Source: Symsagittifera roscoffensis
Lineage: Eukaryota; Xenacoelomorpha; Acoela; Convolutidae
DNA length: 64,000 nucleotides
Assembly (NCBI RefSeq): GCF_963678635.1
Contig: NC_087071.1
Span: 13,894,210-13,958,209, forward strand
Reading direction: 5' to 3'
The notes below the pieces were generated by a model. That model saw only the letters and a program-made list of their open reading frames with translations. It made no database searches and was not told the origin of the DNA. How positions within the stretch are numbered: the first letter of the stretch is position 1; each line of letters opens with the position of its first letter. The position numbers were made by a program, and so were the translations under genes. Below, piece by piece: positions 10,431 to 23,714 of this stretch.

Positions 10431-13400
10431 AAAATTCTTCAGAGCGCGCATACTTTGGTCCGGAACTCAGGAAGTCTCGATACTCAGGAAGTCGATATCT
10501 TCAATGGGGTATAAAAAGTTTCGTTGAACTTCGATCGGCGAAAACTGACTGATAAAAAAGCCACATCGAGCATAAATATTCAGTTTCCTTCAAAAATCGG
10601 AACAATAAAAGAGATTTTAAGGCTAGGCTATGCTTTTTTGTCTAAAGTTCGTTTGTTTGAACCCCAAAAGACAATTTTTACTAATTGAAATCACTTGCAA
10701 TAATGTTTTCCAAGAGTAACTTTGGATTGCAAACTACCACTTTGATTATTTGTGATAAATAATCACGTGAAGCAGAGAGTTTTTCGCTAGATCGCAGTTT
10801 AACTAAGCAGAAGGCATAAAACTTAGAGTTTCATACGCGTTTTTCTTCAGATGGGTTGACTGTAGACAAAAAAGATAATAATTTTTTTTATTCGTTTTGT
10901 CCAGCTAATAAAAACACTGTACAGCGAAGTACCCCGTAGCTAAAATTTCGCTCTTGATAGAACTAAGGGAAATCTTTTGAATCAATCTTTGTGCTGCAAA
11001 GGGAAAATTAGTACGAGAGTGAAATTCACATTGCCTTGGGTAAACGTTTTCGTGACATTTGAAATTGAGGCATTTTTTTCATATCATGCAAAACAAGGTC
11101 AGCAGGAGAGCTGAAAAGCATACGGATTGAAAATCATGGGAAAATTGTTGCACAGTTGCGAGCAGTTTTGATTGCATTTTCTAGAGGAGTCAGAACTATT
11201 GTCGCTACTGATAAGTTTTTCGATTAAAGCAAAGAAGAAATTCAGCTCGGTGCAATTCTTCCTGCAGACAAAGTTAGACTTTCTAACTAATTTTGAGATT
11301 TTTATTTAATTAAAAATTGGTTGTTTTTACTGCTTTAAAAAATGTATGATAAGCGTTTTCCTGAAAAATTTACCTACCCTGAAAACTTGCCTTTTTTAAT
11401 GATATAAAAATTTTATGATAAGCTTTTTTCCTTATAAACACTCCAAACTCGAGGGATACTATATTTAACTACTATTTTAGTCGCTGAACCAATTTTATAA
11501 TCAAATCATCACTTCATAACAATAAAACTTTGCATGCGCAAAAAATCTATATTTTAAATTTTTGACTAAGGTATAGACGGCAGAGTTTTTTCACACGGAA
11601 GAATCAATGTTTTCTATAGTAAAAAGAATTTATGGTCTGATTTTCTGCTAAATTTTGCGTGGAATTCCTAGAACTCTTGTTGTTGATTTTTGTGATGTCT
11701 TCAACTACATAGTTAAATCTGCAATTTTGATGCCATTTAATGTATTGGTTTTCCTAATAGTAGTTGGGAAAACTACTGGGTTTTATTTTTCAGGGAAAAG
11801 CCAAAATTTAAAGCAAAACACAAAACAATAACTCAACCTTTCGGGAAAACGCTTGTCATACTTTTTACTAATGTAAAAAAACTTGTTATCATGCTATTCA
11901 TGCTATTATTTGCAATTTTTTTCCTTCATAGATTAGAATGACAAGCATGTTTTCCATATTGCAAATCTTTTTTTTTCTCAACTTGGTTGTTTTGATAAGC
12001 CTCCCTTTCACCAGCGAAGTTTGTCTTTGAGAATTGTTTGGTTTCAATACTTCGCTGATAATTTAGTTAAAAAGCTAGAAAGATAGCCAACACGCTATAA
12101 AAGAAAACTTTTGTTGATAGGATCGAAAACTAGCTAATAATTTTTCTTGTTCAAACCAGGACGGACTTTTGAATACTCTAAATGCTCTAAAACTCCATCT
12201 GGTTTTTAAAAAAAAATTGATCCATTTATGAAAATTTTGTTGACTACACCCGCTGAAGGAACAACTTTACAACCGTAGTAAATTTCATAAGTATTTTTAT
12301 CATCAAACTAAATACTGAGCAAACTTGTCGTAAAATTTTGCGTGGAAAACATAATTGAACAATTAGATTTTTACACAATGATTTATGCTGGCTACAAACT
12401 GCCAAGATTAGAATCGCTTCTGTTGGGAATTTAAAACGCTACACGCAAAGGCCCCAATTGTTTTTTTGAGAAAGATCATTCGCTAAACTTCGAAAAGTTT
12501 TCACTTTACATGTTTTATTTCGTACTTGTCGTCTGAAAGTCATGTCACCTTAATGTCTTGCCGTCTTTTTTACTCAGCAACATGACTGGTTTAACCTATT
12601 TAATTGTTCGCAAAAACCAAACAGCTTTTCTAAGTTTGATTTTTAAAGCAATTTTGTATGCACGTATGTGCTTTCCAATTCGATACTGCATATGAGAAGA
12701 GTTGTAAGTAGAACGCAGAATTTTTTCTGGGTAAATACTTCATGAAAAGCACTCATATGCTCACAAAAGGCGAACTCTGATGCAAAAAAGTAACAATCAT
12801 ATTCTGTGGTTACCAAGCTTTTATACGAATTTTCATAACTATTTTTTTAAATCAAATACGCCTTTTTTTGAGGCGTGTTCATTGAAATAGCGTGGCTTTG
12901 ATAAACAGTGTTTTGATCCCGAGCAACTGCAATTCAATCGTTTAAGGCCCTCGATTAATTATTTTTTTATGGTGTTGATCTTCATAGACATCTGAACTTT
13001 TCTTGATTTTGACGCGCTTTCTGACTTGATACATCTCAGTTTGGGGAAAAAGAAACAAGTGTTGATTGTTTCGAGAATATAGTCAAATTGCGTAAAGTGA
13101 GAGTACACTCTTAAATAAGTTGAGATAAATTACCTCAAGTTACCTCAACAGTTAAGGTAAAAAGTGCTCACCTTATCCTTGCCTCAAGCCACCTCAAGTT
13201 TACCTTAACTAAAACTTGTGGGGAAACTACATAAAATTTTACTTTTAGTTGCCCCAAGTTTATCTTGAAAATTTCGCTCAAATTTTTATTCACCTTAACA
13301 GTTAAGGTTATTTTTCAAGAGTGTAACTCTTTCACTTTTTCTGTAAAGTTTTTTTTTCTCGTGTGGTAAAGTCTTTAAGTGAAAATACAAGTTCTTGAAG

Positions 13401-13979
13401 AATCCAAGTTCTTGAAGTTGAAAAAATGTTCTCTTTCTTGTGCTTTGTCGTGTTTGATGTTGGCAGATGACAGAAACCGACTTAACCAAGATCACAGTTT
13501 ATATCGCCTCCATATGCCAAATGAAAATAATTGCAGATTTTCAAATTAGAATTTTGTTTTTAATAAATTGAGTGTTTGAGCTCCTTTCCACAGTTGAATA
13601 AAACGAGGAAAACGTTATTCTCTCATCAAAGCAAATAACTTTAACCTTTTTTTCTTTTTCCATTTTGCTCCCATTCAATTGGGCGAACAAGGAGCGAAAC
13701 ACTTTGGCTTACAACAAAACTTCGCCAATATTTTCAAAGCATCTATTCATTACAGATTTACGATATTTATTGCCAAATTACTACAAAGCATCTCTGACTA
13801 CAATAACGGGTAAAGCAAACCAAAAAATTATTTTAGTCATAAATATCATCTCTCTTTGTAAACACTTTGCATTATGAAATTATTTATTGAAACGCAGTTT
13901 CCCCCAATCATCAAATATAAGTCTTTAAAAGTATGCTCTGAGTTTTTGCTCCAATTCATAACTGAGTTGCAAAGAGATA
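10431..13979. mobile_element. Non-coding interior between A1 and A2
   Basis: About 3.5 kb lying between two direct copies of family A and absent from the empty-site copy of duplication C. It has no open frame of useful length and no RT, integrase or transposase motif that I can see. It resembles the interior of a non-autonomous terminal-repeat element. It holds a 218-bp TA-flanked MITE at 13106-13323. Confidence 0.4.
13106..13323. mobile_element. MITE with TA target duplication
   Basis: 218 bp flanked by TA on both sides (13104-13105 and 13324-13325). The ends are inverted: CACTCTTAAATAAG on the left and the reverse complement CACTCTTGAAAAATAACC on the right. The interior is made of repeated 'acctcaagtt' and palindromic 'ccttaacagttaagg' blocks. 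TA flanks and a CACT-type end suit mobilisation by a Tc1/mariner-type transposase. No transposase is encoded. Confidence 0.5.
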
Positions 13980-14494
13980 CAAGACTGCTCGTATCAGGGC
14001 GAAGCCGTGAATGTTCCAACTGCCTTTTAAGGTCTATGGATCAGTAATAACATTTAAAAAAAATAAAAGTAATTAAACAAAATGAACCAACTTTGTCTGA
14101 AATTTGAAATTTTTCGTGAAAATCAACCCCCTACACGCCATATTAAAAACAAAAGAATAAATTTCGCTACTTTTTACAAATCAATTACGGCAAACAAGCT
14201 TCTTTCAACCATTTTTCAACGATTTCTAAGACAGATTAAATCTCCGCTTACGCATTAATAGCGCGAAATATATCACGCGTTAATTGTCCCAAATTGACCG
14301 AAATGGCAATCTTTAAACAAAAAATGATCACGTGTGAAATAATTTTTCAAAGTTGAGCTCAGGAGAACAATACTTTTCGAATGCTGTAAAAAAAAATTCC
14401 GTCAAAAATGGCTGTTAAAACGTCTAATTTATCTGCAGAAAAAAAAACCACCCCGAGCACAAATATTGCGTTACTTTCGTTACGAAAGTCGAAA
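13980..14494 (-). repeat. Family A repeat, copy A2 (right terminal repeat)
   Basis: Same orientation as A1. Starts 'caagactgctcgtatcaggg', contains 'acgcattaatagcgcgaaatatatcacgcg', and ends 'gttacgaaagtcgaaac'. The next bases resume duplication C sequence, so this is the outer end of the 9907-14494 insertion. Confidence 0.65.
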
Positions 14495-15115
14495 CAAAAC
14501 CAATCCTCACTTCTACATCAAAAATGGCATTGATAAGTGTATAACGCTTGCTTCAATTCGTTTACATTCTACGCGATTTGCTTTAACTGTATAATTGTGT
14601 ACATATATCGATATCTCTAAATCTGGGCAGAACATAACAAGAAAACACTTCAAATTTGAACTAAAATTTAACATACCAAACAATTGAATCTGCAGTTTTT
14701 AAATCTTTTCTTTGATACAGCACCCGGATGTAAGTGTCGAAATGTTTATTATTCTACTCTTATCCACAACGAAGATCGATAATGTTTGAACGCTGATATA
14801 TACCCGTCGTGTGCTGGAAATGGTCTAAATATTATTCAAAATGTGGTCAATTACTTAGATGAAAGAATGAAACAAGTCAAAAAACTAAAACAACTGAAAT
14901 TCAGCAATTTATTTGATTCACTTTTAGTTCAACTATATGAGTTAGTAGAACAAAAAACAAATTTTTGAATGAATTAAATTCACTCTATTTTTAACTTAAC
15001 GCCTCCAAAAGTGCTTTAAATAAAACTTAATCATGCTAAGATATCGATACAACTAGGAGGCCCACTAGAGCTACAGTTGCTCCTGAAAAATAACGAGTTT
15101 TATCTTTTACGGCAA
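14495..15115. other. Duplication C tail, then unassigned sequence
   Basis: About 115 bp match the tail of duplication C copy 1 (8791-8905). The rest is AT-rich. An open stretch at 14786-14968 (plus) has no usable ATG or clear splice sites and is not called as a gene. Confidence 0.4.
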
Positions 15116-15123
15116 AACAGTTC

Positions 15124-16415
15124 GGATGGATGGATAGTTAGCTGATTGTAAGGAAGCTGGGTGGATCGATGGATGTATAAACGGATGGCTGGATGGATAA
15201 CTTAACAGATCAAAAGACTTGGATGTATGGATGGCTTCATAGAAGACTGGTTGGAAGATGGCTGACAGATGGACGACTGGTTGTTTGAGTGGCTAGATGG
15301 ATTGATGGCTGGATATATGGCTGGCTGGATGGCTAGACGAAACGATGGCGGATGGCCTAATGAATGGATGACTGGTTGGGTCGATGGCTGATTGGAGTGA
15401 TGTTTGGCTTGAGTGATGGCTGAATTGATGATCGGCTGCTTGGATGGCTGGTTGCATGATGACTGGCTAGATGGATGAATGGCCGGTTCGATGGCTAGAT
15501 ATATGGCTGGTTGGATTGCTAGATGAACGAATCGATGGCTGGTTGGATGAATATATGGCAAAATCGATGGGTCACTTACTTAAAGGATGGCTTGACGGAT
15601 GGATGGATGGTAGATTTATCGATGGATGGTAGATTAGATGGATCGTTGAATGGATGGATGGTTGAATGGCTGTCTGGGTGGATGGATTGCTCTTGGGTTG
15701 ACGACTGTTTGAATGGATGGCTCTTGGGTTGACGACTGGTAGGATGGAGGGCGGGTTAAACGAATATGGATGGATCGCTTCACAAATAAAAGGCTTGGAT
15801 GGTTTAATGGCTGGCTATATATATCGTTGTATGGATGGCTCGAGCGATGAATGACTTGATGGATGTATGGTTTGACTGATGGATGGATGATTTGATGGCT
15901 GGAAGGTTAGATTGATTGATCGACTGCTAGATCCTAAAATAGCTCGATGGATGGACTGCTAGATGGAGGATATCTAGATGAATGAATAGCTTGGATGGAT
16001 GAATGGTTGCAGGGATGGTTGGTTGGCTAGATGGATGAGCCGATCAATGAATGCTTGCTTGACTTGGATGGCTGAGAGAATGGAAGGCTGGTTAGGCTGA
16101 TGGCTGGTTAGATGGATGGCGGGTTGTGCGGATATATGGATTGATTGCTTGATGAAACTGCCGGCTGTATGTATCGTTGTATGAATGGTTAGATCAATGG
16201 ATGGACTGACGGATGGATGGTCGGACTAACGGATGGATGGTCGGACTGATGGATAGATGGCTCGATGGATGAACGGTTACATTGATGGATGGACCGCTGA
16301 ATTGGAAGATAACAAGAAGGATGGACTGCTAGATGAAGAATACTTGTTTCAACGGATGGCTAGATTGATGAATGGCTTGTTGAATTGATAAACGAATAGA
16401 AAGCTAAATTGATGG
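15124..16415. repeat. Degenerate TGGA/TGGC tetranucleotide array
   Basis: About 1.3 kb of imperfect 4-bp repeats, mostly ATGG, TGGA, TGGC and TGAT on the plus strand. The imperfection is spread along the whole length, as in an old microsatellite array. Open frames crossing it on both strands are products of the periodicity, not genes. Confidence 0.9.
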
Positions 16416-16506
16416 TCAAATTTGAAGGCCGTATCTGCATTCCCTGGGAGAACTTATCACCTTCCCACATATTCGAGAACTTCGCAAAAATCTTCGGCTA
16501 AGCTCG

Positions 16507-16910
16507 TTGAAGTTTTTGAAAAATCAAAACAAACCTCAAACCTTGGAAACTGAAAAAAAATTCATTAAACATACATAAGCAGGTTATTTCTGCAACTTCT
16601 GAGAGCACCCACCAAAGGGTCATCTATTTCATTTCAGTTCATTCAAGGGTCGTCTAGTTCAGAACTAAAAAAACTGCATGTCTCAGAAGTTAGAACATTT
16701 TTATCAGTTGAAGTTTTTGAAATATCAAAACAAACCTCAAGCCTTGGAAACTGAAAAAAAACTCAAAAAACATACATAAGCAGGTTATTTCTGCAACTTC
16801 TGAGAGCACCCACGAAAAGGTCGTCTATTTCATTTCAGTTCATTCAAGGGTCGTCTAGTTCAGAACTATAAAACACTGCATGTCTCAGAAATTAGAACAT
16901 TTTTAGCAGT
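16507..16910. repeat. Two tandem copies of a ~201-bp unit
   Basis: 16507-16707 and 16708-16910 are near-identical direct repeats, from 'ttgaagtttttgaaaaatcaaaac' to 'tctcagaa.ttagaacattttta.cagt'. More diverged relatives of one part ('gagtaccctggcagc', 'gaataccctgacagc', 'gagccctgacagcc') recur to 18.6 kb, so the whole 16.4-18.7 kb stretch looks like an old tandem family. Confidence 0.75.
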
Positions 16911-17579
16911 GACATTTGTCGGCAAGACTTGCAACTCTTAGAGTACCCTGGCAGCAAATTTCTTTGTTGGTAAACACAAATTTCTGTCTAACCCAAGTTA
17001 TGTGAAAACCTTTTGAAAAACTATAAAAAACATCATAACACGGATGCTAAGAAAATTTTGAGCAGTCGTATTTGAGACAAGATTTGCAAGCATTGAGAAT
17101 ACCCTGACAGCACTCCTCTATTGGGTTCAGATTCTCAAGTTTTCTGAAGTTTTTGAAATATAATTTCTTCGAATTTTTTGAAAAATCACAAAAACCGTCA
17201 AATCTCGTAAGCTAATAAGATGTATGTTGTCATACTTGGATACCAATTTTTCTTCCTACAGCGCTGCTTATTTAAAGTTTGGCGAAAAATACTAAACAAA
17301 AAACGCTCGTTACAGAACGTACAGAGTACAGATGGATGAATCCCACTTTTTCACTACCTAAACTGCTAAGCCCTTTGAAAAAACAAAACGCCGAAGAAGC
17401 TTAAAAGTGGTGAGATACGTTTTACACACATTCAAATATATTACAGATATCGAACATTTTCAATGAGCACAAAGCTAATTTTGACAGTTCTTCATAGCTC
17501 AATTACTAATTGTCAACACTACTAAAAAGGTATCGAGTAAAAATCGATGTATTTTAACAGAAAAAAAAGTTCAAAGGAA

Positions 17580-18010
17580 AAAAGCCTAACAGTCCAACTA
17601 AAAAAATGGCAACTAACAAATGGCAAAGAGTTATAAACGCAAAGAAACGGTAACAACTACTTGGAAAAAAGTCAAGGATAGCAAAAAAAAAGATAGAAAA
17701 TGACTTTAAAAAAACCTTTTGGAAGTTCAAAGAAAAAAATTGATGCGCCTAAATCTCTTTGAATTTCTAGAACAATTATAGAGTGGCAATTTTTAGATAA
17801 AATTGAAACAAAATCATTAATACTTTTATTTTTAACTCTAAAATCTAAAAAAATAACCAGTTTCGAAATAAGAAGTAGATCACGTCTTTCGTGACCTTTA
17901 CACTTTTGCTGTACGATAGTAGTGTTCGCTTCCTTTTAACAATGAAAATAATCTGAACTTGAAAAAATGAAGAGGCGAACCGCGAAACATCAAAATTGAG
18001 CGTGAACAAA
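17580..18010. repeat. Family B dispersed repeat, copy 2
   Basis: Contains the family blocks 'tctttgaatttctagaacaatt', 'agtagatcacgtctttcgtgacctttacacttttgctg' and 'acaatgaaaataatctgaacttgaaaa'. Non-coding. Confidence 0.5.
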
Positions 18011-18899
18011 TTTAAAGAGTTCCTCATTTAAATATCGAAAATCGTAGAATTCAGAAAACCAAAATCTGTTATTCTTTTAAAGCTTACTTTTTTGAAAAAA
18101 AAAACATAAATACGCCACATCTCAGAAATCAATAGGATTGGAACAATCAAATTTGCAGGCCAGATAGAGGTCACATTGCTTTTTGGCGACCAAAGTTTTT
18201 TTGGACAAATTTTCTGCAACGCAGGCAATTTTTTTTTTACAAGACAAGCCAAAACGTGGGATTAAAAACTAGGATGTTTTCGAGCCAAAGTCGCCTTTAA
18301 AAAGATCTTGAGATCGGTCGGCAAAATCTTAAGATTCAAAATGGATTTCTTAAACGACTATTTCAAGGATTGCCTTGAATTGCAACACTTTAAGCGACGA
18401 GCTCGAGCAGTTTGAATGTGAGTACTCTGATAGCATCTCCATTATAGGGTTGAAATTCACAAATTTTCTGATGTTTTTGAAAAAATTATTTTTAAAAAAA
18501 ATCACAAAAACCGTCATATCTCAAAAACTAAAAAGCTTTGGGTTTTCATATTTGGACGCAAATTTTGCATACCGTGGCAGAGCCCTGACAGCCTTCTACC
18601 ATAGAATTGCATATTTCAAATTTGGAGAAAAATATTTATATCAAAACGCCCGTTTATAAGGTAGAGAAGGATTAATCGCACTTTACACTACCTCAAACTG
18701 CGATGCCCGATGAAAAACTAAAACGCCAAAAAAAACAAAAATATTGAGAGACAAGTCGTACACATTTAAACATATTATAGATAGATTGCTCAACGGAGAA
18801 AAATGAAAATTGAAAGGAAAAAAAATGCCTCAGATCCCAACCTAAAACGTAGCCAACCAACAGTTGAAAAGATAAATAAAAAAAGGAAACAAAAGCATA

Positions 18900-19700
18900 G
18901 TATACAGACAGTTGAAAAAGAGTAAATGAAAGCAAAGTAAAGAAAAGTAAACAGAAAAAAATACTGTCGTGTTTTTGAAAAAATTTCATATTTCGAAGTT
19001 CACAGAAAAATAGGTACCCTTCAAGCTCTTTTGAACTTCTAGAACAAATAATGATTGGCACTTTTTGATGAAATTGACCCAAGACCCGTAAAACTTTCAT
19101 TTCGTTGGGAAATCTGAAAACAAAACTCCACTTTCGAAATTAGAATTCGATGAAAATTTTTGTGACCTTTAAATTTTGGCTGTTCTATAGTGAAGAATGC
19201 CTTTTTTAACAATGAAATTGAACTGAACTTGAAAACATGGCCAATCAAAGATTGGAAAAGAGTAATAAACGCAAGTAAACATAAAAAAACACTTTCTTGA
19301 AAAAATCTGAACTTACGAATTTCAAAGAAAAAAATAGATTCCCTTCAAGCTCTTTGAATTTCTAGAACAATTTGATTGGTGCTTTTTTGATAAAATGACC
19401 CAACTTCAGAAACTGGATCAATAGGTAAAGTTTTTATTCCGCTGGGGAATCTAAAAAATAAATTTCACTTTCGAAACTAGAAATCCTTCACATTTTTGGC
19501 GCCATTTCCGAGTTCGTATTTGGAGAGCGCTATTTACGTCTCTTTCAGCAAATGAATTTCATTTGAACTCAAAAAGTGTTTATACCTAAAGGCATCAATA
19601 ATTTAGGACTTTTTCCTGAAAAAAAAAAACAAAGAATCAACAAGATCTATATAAGAGTCTTCACTACGTTCATTACTCTTTAAAAATCAAAAATCTAACC
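18900..19700. repeat. Family B dispersed repeat, copies 3 and 4 in tandem
   Basis: Two successive family B copies meeting near 19.25 kb. Each carries 'gttgaaaagagtaa...aaca', 'caagctcttttgaactt / tttgaatttctagaacaa' and 'cccaa...cataggtaaa' type blocks. Non-coding. Confidence 0.45.
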
Positions 19701-22700
19701 ACGGAAAATCAATTTTCAACTTTCTCCTGAAAAAGTTAACCACCATGTCCTATATAAGAGCATTTACTGTGTTCATTATTCTAAAAACTACTTTATGCGT
19801 TAAAATGAAAGTCACCTAAAAGATTTAAAATTGGAGCTCAATGACTACGGTTCTTCTGAATTTTCTTTCAGTTATATTGTTAGATTAAATATGGGCGTAT
19901 TTTTCAACAATTAATGTAATTTCACTTCGAATTACGAGATTGCAGGTAATGCAAGTTCTACATAGCCTGAATTGAGACCAATGTTTAACTTTATACGGAT
20001 AAATGTTTCTTGATAAACATGGAAACACTTTTGACCGTGTTTCAATATTTAGCTCCTAAAAACAAAGACTGAAAAATTGATCAAGTATCATGAAACATTT
20101 CACTGATTCAATGTGAATTTTAAATGAAAAAGAATCGATTCTCTATGTTTCTATCAAAATTATGACCTTAAAACTATAAAACTTTTTCAGGCTAAACTAC
20201 GGTGCTCGTAGCATGAGTGTGAGGCAACAATACTCAGCCAATAAAAATTGCCAAAACAATAGCATGTAAATCTTAAACAGAGGCACAATAGCTGTTCTCC
20301 GTGAAATCGTCTATACTTACTAGCGGTGTCGGAGGAATCGTCAAGTATCCAAAGAATTATAACCGCAAAAATAATGAAAATTATGAAAAATATTTCTTTT
20401 ACTCAGGAAATGCAAAATTGCCCAGCAAAAATTACCAAAAAATTACTCTGGGTGGATTGAGTTTTCATATTTTTTGTTACCTATAACAATTGAATATTGA
20501 TCGTCAGAAAACGGCCTAAAACTTTGGAAGTTTTAAATAACTGTTCAAATTTTACTTACTTGTCTGCGGTTGTAGTAACTTCTCTCAAATGAACTGAGCT
20601 CATTTCTTAGGAGGACAATTATTAGCAAAGTTTAAATTCCGAATAAATAACGCAAGGCCAACAAACGGATAAAGGCGATAAAAGAATCAAGTCTGCTTCG
20701 GAAATCCAAAAAGCTTAAATTAGGTCTAAACGGGTAAATTGGTTTTGTCATTTTCCAATTCAGACCTTAACCCAACTATTTAATTTTGCAGCATTCTCTA
20801 AAGTTAAGAAAAAATTTGAAATTTTAGTAGTTTAAAATGAAAATTATAACACAGCCAAAGATTATTGAACTAGATTTCCAGGTACAAGCTGTACTTGTAG
20901 CGCAGAAATGGTTTTAGAAAACACAGCAAAGAAAAAAGTTCTATTTGCAAAGCGGCCAACAATGGAACAGATTATTTCATTTGGGGGAAATACAACACCA
21001 TCGTCTGGCGGAATTTATGCGCGAAAGTGTGCTGGAATGGTATATAAAATTTGTTAAATATGAAAAAAGTCGCTAAGCCAACCGATAATTAAACCGAATT
21101 TTCGAAAAATTTAATCGAAGAGAAAAATGAATTGTTTTACTTATAGTGCCACAGCAAAACTGTTACAGTTTTAATGAGAGTATTGATCGGTACGATTTTT
21201 CAATTTTGTTTGAATAACTCGCGAATTCAATTTTCGCTTTATTGATTTTTCGATTCAATTAACTATTAAGTGCAATTTGAAAATTTTTTTGCACATGAAT
21301 AAAGTGTGAAATGTTAAATGGTCGAACTACTTTTTTCCTACGAGCGTAACAAAAAAGACAAATCTATTTTCCTATTTTTTAATAACGAAATGCTATAATG
21401 CAACCTGTCTGTCAAATACTTCAATTGCACTATTTGAACCAATTGTTTTTCATCAAAAAGGGTGGTCAAATTAACCCATTTTTCTCCACTTGTGTGACAT
21501 ATAAATTATTTCACACAGATTGAAGTGACATTAAAGGATAACTAGTCTTGGATCTTTTCTGTTATACAGTACAAAACTGAAATTTTTCATAGTTTGAAAA
21601 TTGCATCATAATGCTCGAATCTGATTGGTTTAAATTACTTCCTGTTAAATAAAATCAACAAAAAACAGAAGCTCAATCAAAAAATTGATAACTTTGGGCC
21701 GTATATCAGAAAAGAACCCCATTCTTTTGCAGGCAATCCATTGAAATTTCGTGTCCCTAAACCCAAAAAAAATAGGCTTTTTTGTTAAATGTTCCATTCA
21801 TATATTTCAAATTCAATCAAAAAGATTCTAATTTTAGCTGACTAAAATACAAACAGCAAGACAAAAGCTTTGTAGTTAGTTCTTTCTTCACTGCAAAAGT
21901 GAAATTCTTTGATGAGAAGGAAATTTTCCCATCACACAACACAATAAAACTAGTACAAATCAATCGAAGATATATTTATGAAAATACATTTTTTTACTTC
22001 TTTTATCAAATAACAAAAACTCATCAACAGACCATACCAACGGCCCTTTTTAGGAATTCAAGACCTACTGAGAAGCTTTCTTACTTTTTAAAAATATATT
22101 AGTTGGTAGATCCGAATTTTGAGCCCACGTGGGTTTTTTTTTGGAGTAATTAATCATCACCTGCATTGACAATGGTTAGTCATCGTGTGGTGATTAACCA
22201 ACGGGATACCAGTTTTTGATTTCAATTAAATCTAAAATACTGTTAGATGAAAGAAAGGATTCAGGGCAACTTACTGGGCAATATTTACATTGAACTTAAT
22301 TGAAAATGATTCACTCTTAGAAATCACGAACGCTTTTTCAGTAACTGGCTGACAAAAACAGCTCCCTTATGGTATAACCCTAAATTTGATTTTAAAATTT
22401 GAACAATATACACTCAATTTTTTTTTTACAAAACAAGCACTTTGACATGGTTAACAAGTAAAAAAAAATAATGAACAATAGTTGTTTCTTAACATTTTTG
22501 TACATCACGTGAAAGACATACTCTGCACTAGTAAGTTGTCGCCCTGCATCACAAATACACTTTTTCATGAGCAACACCAGCCCCCTCCCCCCACCACCCG
22601 AATACTGAATTCTCCGAACTTTGAAGGCGTTTGAATGCACCCCACCGAAACTATTAGACGAATTTTATACTCAGTTTTAGAAAATCTGCCGAAAACAAAT

Positions 22701-23590
22701 AATGTTCGACGCAAAAATGCAATCTTCGGTAAGTTTAAATGCTCAAGACAAATTACTGCATTGTATTGATCCGAAATTTTGCATTATATTGATCCGAAAT
22801 AATCCGAAGTTTCAAAGGTACCCACGTGATAACTTTAAACCCCCCGCTATGAAAAAAAAACGTCGTTTTTGTCCTAAAAACGTGAAACACCAACCGGTTT
22901 TTTTGAACATACTGCAGCATAGTATGCGAATTGGTAAATTTTAATTAAGGAGTCAGTTGCAAAGATCTGCAAAATCCACTGGACAAGAATTTATCCAAGA
23001 CTGAAATTAATTTTTAGTTGTAAAGTTTTTTTCTAAAGAGGTATATATTTTTCATAAAAGAAAAATTAGAAACCTTGACTTACTTCATGATGAAATAAGA
23101 AGTTGAGTGATTTTCTATAAAAATATTAAAAGCTGAATTGTCATTCTAGAAGATAATTCCACACTTACAAAATAAACTCAAAATCTCAAGATTTAAACGT
23201 AAAAATCAAAGGAAATCGAAATTATCACAAGTTAATCAGCAATTTAGGCTTGTTTTCAGTTAGATTACAAAGCTTCGTCAAGTTTAGCTTCAAATTTTAG
23301 ATCTCTGTTTTGGCTATTATAAACACAAAACCACATCAATCAAAATGTCGTAAAGCGAAGTGATAAGACGGAGGAGATTAAGTTGTTTAAATAAGTCAAT
23401 AAATCACGTTGCAAGAGCTACCAAATCTGTTATCCACACCAAGCTCGATTGATCCAAGTTTGACAGATTTGAACGTAACAGTAGCAGAACGGAATGATGA
23501 TTACAAATGAAGATAGCATTAATAAATGGACCTCAAGATAAATCAAAGAGGTCTTTCTCGAATTTGAAAAAACTCGAAAACTAAAAAAAT
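19701..23590. other. Intron sequence, no recognised content
   Basis: AT-rich sequence inside the large intron of the Vilse-like gene. I found only small features: a CCCACGTGGG palindrome near 22119 and a short repeated 'ttgatccgaaat' near 22766. No exon could be supported. Confidence 0.45.
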
Positions 23591-23599
23591 CTTATTCAG

Positions 23600-23690
23600 G
23601 ACCATAGTTGGCCTCGAACCAACGACCTATAGATTCAGACATAGAGCTCACCTTATGTGTCACCTAGTGCAACTTTGCGTTAATTAAATT
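23600..23690 (-). repeat. tRNA-derived sequence in intron
   Basis: The minus strand carries a perfect T arm (GTTGG-TTCGAGG-CCAAC) preceded at tRNA spacing by an A-box-like segment (TAGGTGACACATAAGG). The anticodon arm does not pair properly, so this is a tRNA pseudogene or SINE head. It lies directly downstream, in the intron, of the first WW exon. Confidence 0.5.
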
Positions 23691-23714
23691 AGATGTCTAG
23701 TTTTTAGAACTTAC

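Noticed and set aside
14786-14968. 60-codon plus-strand open frame (YLDERMKQVKKLKQLKF)
   Set aside because: No ATG, a weak upstream AG with a stop close by, and AT-rich codon content; it could be chance.
15202-15732. Open frames of 119 and 69 codons, rich in Pro/His/Gln or Trp/Met/Asp, across the TGGA array
   Set aside because: Low-complexity translation of a tetranucleotide array on both strands; no start or splice context.
15124-16910. CRISPR array
   Set aside because: Repeats are a degenerate tetranucleotide array and a 201-bp tandem, without regular repeat-spacer structure, and the genome is eukaryotic.
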